From: Ornithobacterium rhinotracheale
Lineage (GTDB): Bacteria; Bacteroidota; Bacteroidia; Flavobacteriales; Weeksellaceae
Reading direction: 5' to 3'
Assembly: GCF_022832975.1 (NCBI RefSeq)
Contig: NZ_CP094846.1
Span: forward strand, 248,001 to 312,000
DNA length: 64,000 nucleotides
Within the stretch, counting starts at the first letter, position 1; each line of letters starts with the position of its first letter. This document shows positions 36,338 through 46,138 of the stretch, one piece after another. Both the position numbers and the translations under genes were made by a program. Under the pieces are notes generated by a model. That model worked only from the letters and a program-made list of their open reading frames with translations. It was not told the origin of the DNA and made no database searches.

Positions 36338-37474
36338 TTATCTAAAAACCGAAGCGGGTTCTAATTTTTTGATTTTTTGTAGTGCAAAGAGCGAACCGCC
36401 GATGCAGATAAAAAGCGTCATTGCTAGCAATTCTAAGAGCATGAGTGGCGTAATCACGAGAATGAGTCCAGATGATGCCATGCCCCATTTCATCAAATAC
36501 AAAAGAATTATGGCGATGGAAAATCCGATGAAGGCATAAATAATGGCTTGGCAGATGATTAATTTGCTCACATATCGGTTATTGGCTCCAATGGCTTTAA
36601 GCGTTCCGTAATCTTTAATCCTGTCAAAAGCAGAGGAGTAGAGCAATAGCCCAATGATGAAAAATCCACTGATAACGGCAAAACCAATCAAAGAGCCAAA
36701 GCTGATTCCCATGCTCGATTCTTTTAAAATTACACTTACAGATGATTCTTGCAAATCGGTAGCTTTCCACGCTTTCACGCTAGAGAAGTGGTTGTTGATG
36801 GTTTTTACAAGGTTATCGGTTACAGTGCCAGCATTGGGCTGCACGAGCACTGCACTTATGTTTTGCGATGGCGAGTCAGAGAAATAGCGAGCATTTTCTA
36901 AACTCGTGAACATAAACGAGGCACCAAAGCCTTGCGCGCTTTTGGTTTCTAGATTAATGATGGCTTGCTTGCCGTTGATTTCGAGCATTTCGCCCAATTG
37001 AACGGGTTTTTTATAATTTTTTTTATCAAAATAATCTGCCGAAACACTCCCGCTTTGCATTAAATCGTGCAAATTTCCTTTTACAATTAAATGTTGGGGT
37101 GGCCCAAGGATAAAGGCGGGCGCAGAACTACCGAGCAAAGTGACGGGTGCCACATTGCCTGCCGCAAATTTGGCTTCGGCATTAATGACCAAAATCGGAT
37201 AGGTCTCTTGCACCCCTGGGATGCTCTTGAGCTCATTGACTAGCGAGTAATTAATTGTGTTGAGTGCATTGGCATTATTCACACGGCGATCCACCACCCA
37301 GATTTTGGCGATTTGTGTGTTTGAATTTCGCACAATTCCGCTCATGAGCCCACTCAAGTAGCCCAGCGTGCCCAATTGCTGACCAATCAAAAACACCGAA
37401 ATCACAATTCCCGTGATGATTCCGATACTTTTGGCTCGGTCAAATCGAATGAATTTATAGGCCGTTTTAAACAT
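36338..37474 (-). CDS. ABC transporter permease, FtsX/DevC-like
   Basis: The 378-residue protein has one N-terminal span, a periplasmic MacB-core-like region and three C-terminal spans with an FtsX domain (KDYGTLKAIGANNRYVSKLIICQ). This layout is the DevC/MacB type of mechanotransmission transporter. Its start overlaps the stop of the adaptor gene by one base. With the ATPase, adaptor and TolC-like protein it should form a complete trans-envelope exporter; the substrate is unknown. Confidence 0.9.
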   Translation of the reverse strand: MFKTAYKFIRFDRAKSIGIITGIVISVFLIGQQLGTLGYLSGLMSGIVRNSNTQIAKIWVVDRRVNNANALNTINYSLVNELKSIPGVQETYPILVINAEAKFAAGNVAPVTLLGSSAPAFILGPPQHLIVKGNLHDLMQSGSVSADYFDKKNYKKPVQLGEMLEINGKQAIINLETKSAQGFGASFMFTSLENARYFSDSPSQNISAVLVQPNAGTVTDNLVKTINNHFSSVKAWKATDLQESSVSVILKESSMGISFGSLIGFAVISGFFIIGLLLYSSAFDRIKDYGTLKAIGANNRYVSKLIICQAIIYAFIGFSIAIILLYLMKWGMASSGLILVITPLMLLELLAMTLFICIGGSLFALQKIKKLEPASVFR

Positions 37475-38430
37475 TAATTTTTAATTTTAATCAAACAATT
37501 TACCTTTGAGCCAATCAACACATTTTTTGCATTATTCTCGATTAAAATCTTCACTTTTCTTACGCGCGTATCGGTGCGGTCGTTTTGTTGATTGGTAAAT
37601 AAGGTTTTTTCGCCTAAAAAATTATCTGCTTGAATCACTTTTCCAGTGGCTAAAACCTCTGGGTAGCCAATGCGTTCAATGCTCACGGGTTGTCCTATTT
37701 TTACACGATTGGCAAATAGTTCGTCTACTTCTGCCTGAGCGATTAAATCCCCATTAGGGATAAGCTCTGCATATTGCCCGTTGGGTGCCACAGCGTCGCC
37801 TACTTGAATGTTGAGCGACTTTAAAGTGCCACTTTCTGGAGCCTTTAAATAAAGGGTGTTTATCGAATTTTGACTTTGCTGTAGTTGAACTTTTAGCTCG
37901 GCTAATTGTTTCTGGCTCACCGCAATATTCTTTTTGTTTTGAGCTAAAGCTGCCTTTTGCAACGCCAATTGATTGGCTTGATTGGTTACATTTTGTTGCG
38001 TTTCGGCACCTTCTGCCAGCAGTTTTTGGCTTGTGGCTAAATTTTGCTCTTGGTCTTTAATATTAATTAAATATTGCTGATTGTTGTTGATATTGGCTTG
38101 AATTTGCGCTTCTTGTGTAGCGATTTTGGTTTTAATTTCTTGCTCGTTCAATTGTGCGTTTTGTGTAGAAAGCACTGCGATGATTTGTCCCTTTTTCACT
38201 TGGTCTCCTTCTGCCACGCGAAGCTCTTGGACTATGCCTCCAACTTCGGACGCGATATTGGAAATTCCATCTTTAGGTAGAATTTCGCCCGTTGCTTGCA
38301 CCTGAGAAATCTCGGTAGGCACAGTAGGTGGCGGGGGTGGCGTGTTGTCTTCTTTCTTTTGGCAAGCGGTAAAAATCATTAAGCTTGAAAAGAAAATCAG
38401 AAAAAATCGATTTTTGGTATTTTTTTTCAT
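37474..38430 (-). CDS. Periplasmic adaptor lipoprotein (HlyD/DevB-like)
   Basis: The 318-residue protein starts with a lipoprotein signal whose lipobox MIFTAC places the lipidated Cys at about residue 23. A Pro-rich linker (DNTPPPPPTVPTE) is followed by a biotinyl-lipoyl half (VRVAEGDQVKKGQIIAVLST), a long coiled-coil hairpin rich in Gln, the second lipoyl half (LYLKAPESGTLKSLNIQVGDAV) and a beta-barrel domain. It bridges the permease and TolC-like channel. It lies 20 bases from the ATPase gene. Confidence 0.92.
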   Translation of the reverse strand: MKKNTKNRFFLIFFSSLMIFTACQKKEDNTPPPPPTVPTEISQVQATGEILPKDGISNIASEVGGIVQELRVAEGDQVKKGQIIAVLSTQNAQLNEQEIKTKIATQEAQIQANINNNQQYLINIKDQEQNLATSQKLLAEGAETQQNVTNQANQLALQKAALAQNKKNIAVSQKQLAELKVQLQQSQNSINTLYLKAPESGTLKSLNIQVGDAVAPNGQYAELIPNGDLIAQAEVDELFANRVKIGQPVSIERIGYPEVLATGKVIQADNFLGEKTLFTNQQNDRTDTRVRKVKILIENNAKNVLIGSKVNCLIKIKN

Positions 38431-38450
38431 TGTTGAGGAATTTTTTAGGC

Positions 38451-39143
38451 TTAAAAATCTTCGGTTTCAGGGTCGTAATCATACGCACGCCCATCGGACA
38501 CGAAAATCGTGCGGTCGGCAAATTTCTTGAGTCGGTGATCGTGTGTTACGATAATCACCGCTTTGCCTTCTTTGGATAATTCTTTAAGCTCTTCCATCAC
38601 CACGCCGATACTTTTGGCATCGAGCGAGGCGGTGGGTTCATCACATAATATAATAGAAGGATTGGTTACCAATGCACGCGCAATGGCAACTCGCTGCTGT
38701 TGCCCACCGCTTAAATTCTTAGGGAGCGAGTACATTCTTTCGGCTATGCCTAATTTGGTGAGTGCTTCGGTAGCTTTTTCGCGAGCCGTTTTTTTATCCA
38801 ATTTCATCAAAAGCAGAGGTTGCATTACATTTTCCAGCGCATTTAATGGCTGAATAAGGTTGAAACTTTGAAATACAAAGCCGATTTTGTGCAATCGTAT
38901 TTCGGAGAGCTTGTCTTCTTTTAAATTATTGACTTGCTGTCCGTCCAAATAAATGTTGCCGTAGCTGGGGTAAATCACACAGCCAATCATAGAGAGCAAG
39001 GTAGTTTTTCCAGAGCCCGAGGGCCCAAGAATAAGCGTGAGCTCTCCCTTGTTGATTTCTAAATCCGTAGGTTGCAAAGCAACGATTGTGGTATCGCCAC
39101 TTTTGTATTCTTTGCCCGCTTTTTCTAATTTGGCTACAATCAT
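38451..39143 (-). CDS. ABC exporter ATPase (MacB/LolD/DevA-like)
   Basis: The 230-residue ATPase has Walker A GPSGSGKTTLLSMIG, Q-loop FVFQSFNLIQPLNALENV, signature LSGGQQQRVAIARAL, Walker B ILCDEPTASLD and the H-loop VTHDHRLKKFADR. The FQSFNLI...LNALENV run places it in the MacB/LolD subfamily. It heads the exporter operon, divergent from susC with a 186-base shared upstream region. Confidence 0.93.
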   Translation of the reverse strand: MIVAKLEKAGKEYKSGDTTIVALQPTDLEINKGELTLILGPSGSGKTTLLSMIGCVIYPSYGNIYLDGQQVNNLKEDKLSEIRLHKIGFVFQSFNLIQPLNALENVMQPLLLMKLDKKTAREKATEALTKLGIAERMYSLPKNLSGGQQQRVAIARALVTNPSIILCDEPTASLDAKSIGVVMEELKELSKEGKAVIIVTHDHRLKKFADRTIFVSDGRAYDYDPETEDF

Positions 39144-39271
39144 GTTAAGGTGTGAAATTTAATCAAAAAACAATTATTGTTTTAAGTACAGCAAGTAATT
39201 TACTAAGGTAAGGTTTAAATTTCAAATAAACAATATGATATATGTTCTTGTACAAAAAACAAGTTTAATTT

Positions 39272-39301
39272 TTTGTTCTTTCAAAAAAACACTTAACTTT
39301 A
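39272..39301 (+). promoter_or_regulatory. Candidate promoter of the first susC
   Basis: TTTG at 39272-39275 and TAACTTTA at 39294-39301 are 18 bases apart. The last base differs from the TAnnTTTG consensus. The susC ATG follows 28 bases later. Confidence 0.55.
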
Positions 39302-39329
39302 TTGAATCATTAACATAAAATTTTTACAC

Positions 39330-42300
39330 ATGAGGAGAAAATTAATTTGGAGTAGTATTTTGCTATTCTTTTTTACCAGTGTTGTGATGGCACAAATCAC
39401 TGGTAAGGTAGAGGATGAATACGGGCCTTTGAATCAAGCCGTGGTGGCTTTGCAAGGTCAGCGTACAAAAGTTTTGACAGATGAGAATGGGAATTTCTCT
39501 ATCAACGGTAAGGTAGGAGATGTTTTGATTATCGTTGATCCTCTTACGCTCAATGAAAAAAGATTTCCTGTAGAAAAGCTGGATATGGGCGTTTTGAAAT
39601 TGCTTTCAAAAGAGATTGAGCTAAAGGTTGTTGTGGGGTATGGGACACAGAAGAAGGTAAATATGACGGGGACTGTGAATACAGTTTCGGCAGATGAAAT
39701 TAAAGGAAAGGCCACTTCATCATTGACAAATGCTTTACAAGGTGTGACACCAGGGGTTACTGTAATCTCAAGACCTGGTAATGTGGGTGGCGATATGGGA
39801 AGTATCAATGTTAGGGGACGAGGGAATTTAGGATCAGCTTCTCCGCTCTATATCGTAGATGGAATTCCTGTTTCTGCTGGAGATTTTCAAAGAATACCTT
39901 CTAATGATGTTGAAAGTATCTCTATACTAAAGGATGCGGCGGCTACAGCCATTTATGGGGCTCGTGCGGCTTATGGGGTATTTTTAGTAACTACTAAAAA
40001 AGGTAAAGAAGGAAAAGCAAGCGTTTCATACAATGGCTACTATGGATTGCAAAAGGGAATTAATTTACCAGAAAAATTAAATGCACTTGAATTTGCTTTA
40101 TTATCTAACGAGGCAAACATCAATGCAGGGAAAAAGCCTGCTTTCACCGATGAGCAAATAGAGAAAATTAAAGCGGGAAATAGTCCAGATTTGTATCCAA
40201 ATAACGATTGGTATAAAATGTTCTATAGAGAAGTGGCTCCTATGCAAGAACATAACATTAGCCTTTCTGGAGGAGGAAAAACAAAATATTATGTGAGTGG
40301 TACTTTCTTTGATCAAGAGTCTTTGGTCCCTGGAACTGATTTAAAAAGATATAGCTTTAGAACAAATACAGAAAGACAGTTTTCAGATAAATTTAAATTA
40401 GGAACTAATGTATCTTACACCTTAGAAAAATATAAAAGAAAAGGCGACTGGAACACTCAAAACTTAGATAGAATGTCTCCACTTTCTGTGGCAAAACATA
40501 CGGATGGCACTTGGGGAACTGTTACTGCTGGGTCAGAGAATACAGTAAACGCATCAAACAACCCTATTCGTAGAGTAGAAGAAGGAGGATGGGGAGATTA
40601 TGAAACCAATCGTTTTGTAGCAAGTTTGAACGCGGAGTATAAACCATTCAAAGATTTGAGCATCACAGGTGTTATGTCTTATAAAACATACGATGAAAGA
40701 AGCTCATCATTTACCAATAGAGTTGATAGATTAGTAGGCTTTATTTCTAAACAGCCCTTGGCAGGAACAGATACTAGAATTAATCGTTTAAGCAAAACGT
40801 GGAAGCATAACTACAATTTAATGAATCAATTGTATGCGACCTATACCAAAACTATCGATAAACACGATTTGTCTTTAATGGCTGGTTTGCAATACGAGGA
40901 TTATTACTACGAATACCTATCTGCTCGTAGAGATGATTACCCGTCTAATGCATTAACAACCATAAATGCAGGATCTGGAAAAGCTGAAAATCTAGGGAAT
41001 GGAGGAGATCACTCAGCTAGAAAATTCTTCTCACAATTTGGTAGATTAACCTATGCGTTTGATTCTCGCTACTTATTTGAAGCTAATGTGCGTGTAGACC
41101 AATCATCACAATTTGCGCCAGAAAAAAGAGTGGGGGTATTCCCTTCATTCTCTGCGGGATGGAGAATTTCACAAGAAGATTTCATGAAAGATATTCACTG
41201 GCTAAACAACTTAAAGCTTAGAGCTTCTTGGGGTAAAGCAGGTTATGTAAATAATGTGGGTTATTACGATTATTTTGATGTGTTAGGCTTAGGCCCAGCA
41301 TATATAACAGGCGGAGTGTTGGCAGATGGAGTGTGGCCTTCTCTTCAAGTAAATAAAAACTTTACTTGGGAAACAGTAACCACCACCAACTTTGGTTTTG
41401 ATTTAGCCGTTCTAAAAAATAGATTAGAATTACAAGCAGATGTATTTAATAAAGAAGCTTCAGATATTTTGTTGAAAACTCCACAACCTTATGAATTAGG
41501 TTTAACAAATGATGAAAGAGCTGCAGTAAACGGCGGTGTGGTAAACAATAAAGGTATAGAGCTATCATTGAAATACAATGGAAGTATTCAAGATTTTAAA
41601 TATAGTATTTCAGGGAATTTCTCTAAAATCTGGAACGAAATCAAAGATTTGAAAGGTATGAACGATCAAATCGAAGGATACTGGATTAAAAGAGAAGGAG
41701 GTTCTATAGGAGATTTCTATGGTTTTGTGGCAGAAGGGCTGTTTGTGGACAAAGAAGATATCAAAAATCACGCAAATCAACAAAGTAAAAATACCGCACC
41801 AGGAGATATTAAATACAAAGACTTAAATGGTGATGGCAAAATTACCGCAGAAGATAGAACCGTTCTTGGAAACGATGTACCATACTTAACTTATGGCGTG
41901 AACATTAATATGAGTTATAAAAACTTTGATTTAAGCATTCAAGGTCAAGGTGTAGATGGTGTAAGCGTTTACTTGTTTGAAGAAGCAACACAAGCTTTCT
42001 TTAACGGTGCTGGGGCTAAAAAATACCACCTAGGAAGATGGACTAAAGAAAACCCAAATCCAAATGCAGTTTATCCTAGATTATTACCTACTTCAGATAA
42101 TAATCACAATGGTAGAAAATCATCTTTCTGGTTGTATGATGCAGATTATTTCAGAATCAAAAATATCTCGTTAGGCTATACATTGCCACGAGAAACTTCT
42201 GAAAAGATTGGTTTGCAAAATCTGAGATTGTACATTGCAGGTACCAATATGTTTACAATAAGAGCTGATAAAAGGTTGAAAGATTTTGATCCAGAATCAC

Positions 42301-42365
42301 CTTCCGCTAGAGGTACATATCCATCAATTAAAACTGTTTCATTTGGTGCAAATATCTCATTCTAA
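39330..42365 (+). CDS. SusC/RagA-family TonB-dependent outer-membrane receptor
   Basis: The 1011-residue protein imports large ligands (glycans or peptides) across the outer membrane with SusD and TonB energy. A signal peptide ends at about VVMAQ (residue 21). A carboxypeptidase-regulatory-like domain (about 22-85) follows, with GKVEDEYGPL and TDENGNFSINGKVGD. Then come the TonB-box-like VVVGYGTQKKVN, the plug with VDGIPVSAGDF and SILKDAAATAIYGARAAYGV, and a 22-strand-type barrel ending in aromatic TVSFGANISF. The susD partner follows after 21 bases. No hydrolase, regulator or sigma factor is linked, so the ligand is unknown. Its first 120 residues closely resemble those of the broken SusC at 49721. 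Confidence 0.94.
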   Translation: MRRKLIWSSILLFFFTSVVMAQITGKVEDEYGPLNQAVVALQGQRTKVLTDENGNFSINGKVGDVLIIVDPLTLNEKRFPVEKLDMGVLKLLSKEIELKVVVGYGTQKKVNMTGTVNTVSADEIKGKATSSLTNALQGVTPGVTVISRPGNVGGDMGSINVRGRGNLGSASPLYIVDGIPVSAGDFQRIPSNDVESISILKDAAATAIYGARAAYGVFLVTTKKGKEGKASVSYNGYYGLQKGINLPEKLNALEFALLSNEANINAGKKPAFTDEQIEKIKAGNSPDLYPNNDWYKMFYREVAPMQEHNISLSGGGKTKYYVSGTFFDQESLVPGTDLKRYSFRTNTERQFSDKFKLGTNVSYTLEKYKRKGDWNTQNLDRMSPLSVAKHTDGTWGTVTAGSENTVNASNNPIRRVEEGGWGDYETNRFVASLNAEYKPFKDLSITGVMSYKTYDERSSSFTNRVDRLVGFISKQPLAGTDTRINRLSKTWKHNYNLMNQLYATYTKTIDKHDLSLMAGLQYEDYYYEYLSARRDDYPSNALTTINAGSGKAENLGNGGDHSARKFFSQFGRLTYAFDSRYLFEANVRVDQSSQFAPEKRVGVFPSFSAGWRISQEDFMKDIHWLNNLKLRASWGKAGYVNNVGYYDYFDVLGLGPAYITGGVLADGVWPSLQVNKNFTWETVTTTNFGFDLAVLKNRLELQADVFNKEASDILLKTPQPYELGLTNDERAAVNGGVVNNKGIELSLKYNGSIQDFKYSISGNFSKIWNEIKDLKGMNDQIEGYWIKREGGSIGDFYGFVAEGLFVDKEDIKNHANQQSKNTAPGDIKYKDLNGDGKITAEDRTVLGNDVPYLTYGVNINMSYKNFDLSIQGQGVDGVSVYLFEEATQAFFNGAGAKKYHLGRWTKENPNPNAVYPRLLPTSDNNHNGRKSSFWLYDADYFRIKNISLGYTLPRETSEKIGLQNLRLYIAGTNMFTIRADKRLKDFDPESPSARGTYPSIKTVSFGANISF

Positions 42366-42386
42366 TCCATTTAAAAACGTAATAAA

Positions 42387-44033
42387 ATGAAATTAAAAAG
42401 AATAATAATAGGTTTGGCGGCAGGTATGTTGTTTACTGCGTGTAATACCGATATAGAACAAGATCGTCAAATGTCAAGCAATATATTTTGGAAAAGTTCA
42501 GACGATGTATACCGTGCACTTATGGGGTGTTATGCCTATACCCCTCAAGATGTATATGGAGCCTATGAAGATGGCTATGCAGATATCGTTTATTGCCAAT
42601 ATCCTTGGGAGAGCAATGCAACAATTATATCTGCAGGAAACTTTAATGATGGCATGAACGATGGCTACAATTTCCGAGGAATTCGAAGATTTAATTATTT
42701 CTTAGACAATGTAGATAAGGCAACCATGGATGAGCAGACCCGAAAACAAAGCATTGCAGAGGTTCGAGTATTGCGCGCATGGTATTACTATGAATTCATT
42801 AAGAAGTTCGGAGCTATGCCGTTATTTAAAAAATACATAACTGAAGCCGATGAGGCGAAGGTAGCACCAACCTCAGAAGAGGAAATCAAAAACTTTGTAA
42901 TAAGTGAGATAGAAGAGGCCATCGCTGATCTGCCAGAGTACCCTAGCCAGAAAAGCCGAATAGGTAAAGCAGCCGCACTTGCCATAAAATCAAGAATTCA
43001 TCTGTTTTATAATGAGTATGCACAAGCAGCAGCTGCCTCTAAACAAATCATGGGCATGAATTATAGTCTTTTTAAAGTAAATAATTTAACAGCAAACGAT
43101 AAGAAAGATGACTATTCGCAATTAATGACTTTTTCTAGTGAGCCTGAAAAAGAGAAATTCCTGAAAGGATTAAGAAGCTATGAACAACTATTCTGGGAGC
43201 AAAATAAAGAAAACTCAGAAGTAATATTCAATGTAGAATACATCAAAGATCACTGGAATGGTATCGGTAGATTCTTTTTACCTACCAATGTCTATGGAGG
43301 CTGGGCATCAATTACACCTACCAATAATTTAATCATTCAATATTGGGATAAAAATGGTAAAGAATTTAAATCACCAAGCGTAAATGAAAGAGCTGAAAGA
43401 TTTAAAAAAGGAGCTGAGCAAGGAAATTGGAACGAGTATTTAAAAGAGTTCAAAGACCGAGATACTCGTTTATATGCCACTGTTTTATTTCCTCAAGCGC
43501 CATGGGCAGCTGGAATGGGAGAAGGTGTGAAATTTGAATGGAAAAATCAAGGTAACGCAAGTAACACTTCAAAAACAGGCTATAACTTCAGAAAACTAGT
43601 AGACCCTACCGACCCAACTTATGTGAAAATGGGAATACAAGATTTTCCAGAAATTCGTTTAGCTGAGGTATTAATTACATTTGCAGAAGCGCAAAACGAA
43701 GCAAGTGGACCATCTGACGAAGTGTACAACGCAATCAACAAACTCAGAGAAAGAGTAGGAATGCCAAATGTAGAAAGTGGTAAATCTAAAGAAGAACTTC
43801 GAAAAATCATTCGCCAAGAAAGATGTATTGAATTAGCAGGAGAGGGATTCCGCTGGGATGATGTTCGTCGTTGGGATATTTCATCTAAAGTGATGAGTGA
43901 TTTGTTTGCCATAAATGGAGGTTCTGTTCAGCAAAGAAACTGGGAGCCAAGATTTAAACGCTTGCCTTATCCGCGTGCGGCTATCGACAGAAACCCTAAT
44001 CTTGAAGCGGCTCAAAAAGCCAAAGGATATTAA
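42387..44033 (+). CDS. SusD/RagB-family substrate-binding lipoprotein
   Basis: The 548-residue surface lipoprotein has a lipobox LFTAC (Cys at about 19). It has the SusD N-terminal motif FWKSSDDVYRALMGCYAY, TPR-like helices (VRVLRAWYYYEFIKKFG, AALAIKSRIHLFYNEYAQA) and the C-terminal family signature VKMGIQDFPEIRLAEVLITFAEA, followed by INKLRERVGMP and GEGFRWDDVRRW. It closes over the SusC barrel and captures ligand. A rho-independent terminator follows. Confidence 0.94.
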   Translation: MKLKRIIIGLAAGMLFTACNTDIEQDRQMSSNIFWKSSDDVYRALMGCYAYTPQDVYGAYEDGYADIVYCQYPWESNATIISAGNFNDGMNDGYNFRGIRRFNYFLDNVDKATMDEQTRKQSIAEVRVLRAWYYYEFIKKFGAMPLFKKYITEADEAKVAPTSEEEIKNFVISEIEEAIADLPEYPSQKSRIGKAAALAIKSRIHLFYNEYAQAAAASKQIMGMNYSLFKVNNLTANDKKDDYSQLMTFSSEPEKEKFLKGLRSYEQLFWEQNKENSEVIFNVEYIKDHWNGIGRFFLPTNVYGGWASITPTNNLIIQYWDKNGKEFKSPSVNERAERFKKGAEQGNWNEYLKEFKDRDTRLYATVLFPQAPWAAGMGEGVKFEWKNQGNASNTSKTGYNFRKLVDPTDPTYVKMGIQDFPEIRLAEVLITFAEAQNEASGPSDEVYNAINKLRERVGMPNVESGKSKEELRKIIRQERCIELAGEGFRWDDVRRWDISSKVMSDLFAINGGSVQQRNWEPRFKRLPYPRAAIDRNPNLEAAQKAKGY

Positions 44034-44058
44034 AATTCATGTTTTTAATAGTTTTTTA

Positions 44059-44086
44059 GGTGTCTCATTTTGGGACACCTTTTTTG
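44059..44086 (+). terminator. Rho-independent terminator after the first susCD pair
   Basis: GGTGTC and GACACC, extended by two further pairs, form a stem with a short AT loop and a run of six T. It lies 25 bases after the susD stop. Confidence 0.88.
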
Positions 44087-44097
44087 TTTTAATAAAT

Positions 44098-44131
44098 AAA
44101 AAAAACGAGCAAAAATTAAAATTTGCCCGTT
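44098..44131 (-). terminator. Rho-independent terminator of typA
   Basis: Read on the minus strand, AACGGGCAAA pairs with TTTGCTCGTT (one G-T pair) around an AT loop, followed by eight T. It lies 25 bases past the typA stop and back to back with the susCD terminator. Confidence 0.85.
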
Positions 44132-44156
44132 TTTTCATATAAACTTTAATTCGAAA

Positions 44157-45977
44157 TTATTTTCCAGTATTAAAAGCAGGGTTTGCTGCTCTTTTTCTGT
44201 CGCTTTCGGTAAGGAGTATTTTTCTAATTCTTAATGAATTTGGCGTTACTTCCACATATTCATCTTTTTGGATATATTCCAAAGCCTCTTCGAGCGAGAA
44301 TTTTTTAGCTGGAGCGATTTTCGCTTTATCATCAGCCCCTGCCGAGCGAATGTTGGTCAATTTTTTAGTTTTAGTAATGTTTACCACCATATCATCGGCA
44401 CGCGTATTTTCTCCGATTACCTGCCCCTCATAGATTTTCTCTCCTGGGTCTACAAAGAAAGTTCCTCTGTCTTGCAATTTATCCAAAGAATAAGGAATCG
44501 CATCTCCCGTTTCCATAGAAATCAACGATCCATTTTGGCGCTCTGGAATATCGCCTTTCATAGGCTGGTATTCTTTAAAGCGGTGCGCCATAATCGCCTC
44601 TCCAGCAGTAGCTGTTAATAATTGATTTCTAAGCCCGATGATACCACGAGACGGAATCATAAATTCACAAACCATTCTTTCGCCTTTGCTTTCCATTGAA
44701 AGGAGCTCGCCTTTTCTCATCGTTACAAATTCTACGGCTTTTCCCGAAACTTCTTCTGGCAAGTCGATAGTGAGCTCTTCCACAGGCTCGCATTTCACTC
44801 CATCAATTTCTTTGATGATTACTTGTGGTTGCCCGATTTGTAATTCGTAGCCCTCTCTTCTCATGGTTTCAATTAAAACAGAAAGGTGCATAACACCACG
44901 ACCATACACGATGAATTTATCGGCAGAATCTGTCTGCTCTACGCGCATAGCGAGGTTTTTCTCTAATTCTTTTTCTAATCTTTCCTTAATGTGGCGGGAG
45001 GTTACATACTTTCCTTCTTTCCCGAAGAATGGTGAATCGTTGATGGTGAAAAGCATGCTCATTGTAGGCTCATCGATGGCGATGGTTTCAAGCCCTTCGG
45101 GGTTTTCAAAATCTGCGATGGTGTCGCCAATTTCAAATCCATCAAGCCCTACTACGGCACAGATGTCGCCTGCTTGCACTTCTTCTACTTTTGCACGACC
45201 AAGCCCTGTGAAAGTGTGTAGTTCTTTAATTTTGGTTTTAACCAATCTACCATCTCTCTTTACAAGCGTAACATTCATGCCTTCTTTTAAGACACCTCGA
45301 GACAAGCGCCCGATAGCGATACGCCCCGTGAAAGTTGAGAAGTCTAGCGAAGTAATCAACATTTGCGGTGTGCCGGTGAGGTCTACTTTTGGGGCAGGAA
45401 TGTGCTCTACTACTGCATCAAGAAGCGGCTCGATATTATCGGTTTGTTTTTTATAATCCTCGCTCATCCAGTTTTGTTTTGCCGAACCATACACGGTAGG
45501 GAAATCAAGTTGCCATTCTTCAGCTCCAAGTTCGTACATCAAATCAAAAACTTTTTCGTGCACCTCTTCTGGCGTACAGTTTTCTTTGTCCACTTTGTTC
45601 ACCACCACAATCGGCTTTAGCTTCATGTTGATGGCTTTTTGCAACACAAAGCGAGTTTGTGGCATAGGTCCTTCAAAGGCGTCTACTAGAAGCAAAACGC
45701 CATCTGCCATGTTGAGCACGCGTTCCACCTCTCCGCCAAAATCGGCGTGGCCCGGAGTGTCTATAATGTTGATTTTGGTTCCTTTATAGTTTACAGAAAC
45801 ATTCTTAGAAACGATGGTGATTCCTCTTTCTCGTTCCAAGTCGTTGTTGTCCAAAATCAGTTCGCCTGTTTCTTGATTGTCTCTAAAAATAGAGCAATGG
45901 TGCATTATTTTGTCTACCAGCGTAGTTTTACCATGGTCTACGTGGGCAATAATGGCTATATTTCGTATATTTTGCAT
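44157..45977 (-). CDS. typA: Translational GTPase TypA/BipA
   Basis: This ribosome-binding GTPase acts in 50S assembly and stress adaptation. From the ATG at 45977 it has 606 residues: G1 AHVDHGKTT near residues 10-18, the EF-type RGITIVSKN, DTPGHADFGGEVERVL, NKVDKE, then EF-G-like domains II, III and V and the BipA-specific C-terminal domain (EALEYIQKDEYVEVTPNSLRIRKILL). A TTG-initiated form 7 codons longer is possible but not supported by family starts. It is divergent from the M1 peptidase gene. Confidence 0.96.
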   Translation of the reverse strand: MQNIRNIAIIAHVDHGKTTLVDKIMHHCSIFRDNQETGELILDNNDLERERGITIVSKNVSVNYKGTKINIIDTPGHADFGGEVERVLNMADGVLLLVDAFEGPMPQTRFVLQKAINMKLKPIVVVNKVDKENCTPEEVHEKVFDLMYELGAEEWQLDFPTVYGSAKQNWMSEDYKKQTDNIEPLLDAVVEHIPAPKVDLTGTPQMLITSLDFSTFTGRIAIGRLSRGVLKEGMNVTLVKRDGRLVKTKIKELHTFTGLGRAKVEEVQAGDICAVVGLDGFEIGDTIADFENPEGLETIAIDEPTMSMLFTINDSPFFGKEGKYVTSRHIKERLEKELEKNLAMRVEQTDSADKFIVYGRGVMHLSVLIETMRREGYELQIGQPQVIIKEIDGVKCEPVEELTIDLPEEVSGKAVEFVTMRKGELLSMESKGERMVCEFMIPSRGIIGLRNQLLTATAGEAIMAHRFKEYQPMKGDIPERQNGSLISMETGDAIPYSLDKLQDRGTFFVDPGEKIYEGQVIGENTRADDMVVNITKTKKLTNIRSAGADDKAKIAPAKKFSLEEALEYIQKDEYVEVTPNSLRIRKILLTESDRKRAANPAFNTGK

Positions 45978-45995
45978 AGTTAAATTTTGACGGGG

Positions 45996-46003
45996 CAAAA
46001 GTA
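45996..46003 (-). promoter_or_regulatory. Candidate -7 element of typA
   Basis: On the minus strand TACTTTTG matches TAnnTTTG, 18 bases before the typA ATG. A TTG lies 24 bases further upstream, slightly beyond the usual spacing. Confidence 0.5.
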
Positions 46004-46110
46004 ATCTTTTTATGTAAGATTGCTGTACAATTATAAATTAAATTTAAGCTAAGATGCTATTTTAAAGCCAAAACCTAAAATATTCGGTATTTAAAATGGA
46101 TAAATTCTTT

Positions 46111-46118
46111 TACCTTTG
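46111..46118 (+). promoter_or_regulatory. Candidate -7 element of the M1 peptidase gene
   Basis: TACCTTTG matches TAnnTTTG, 20 bases before the ATG at 46139; no clear -33 box was found. Confidence 0.5.
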
Positions 46119-46138
46119 CACGAAAATCAGAAAGATAT

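Noticed and set aside
44863-45456. 197-codon open frame on the plus strand inside typA
   Set aside because: Antisense shadow of the strongly conserved typA; the Ser-rich translation is typical of such shadows.
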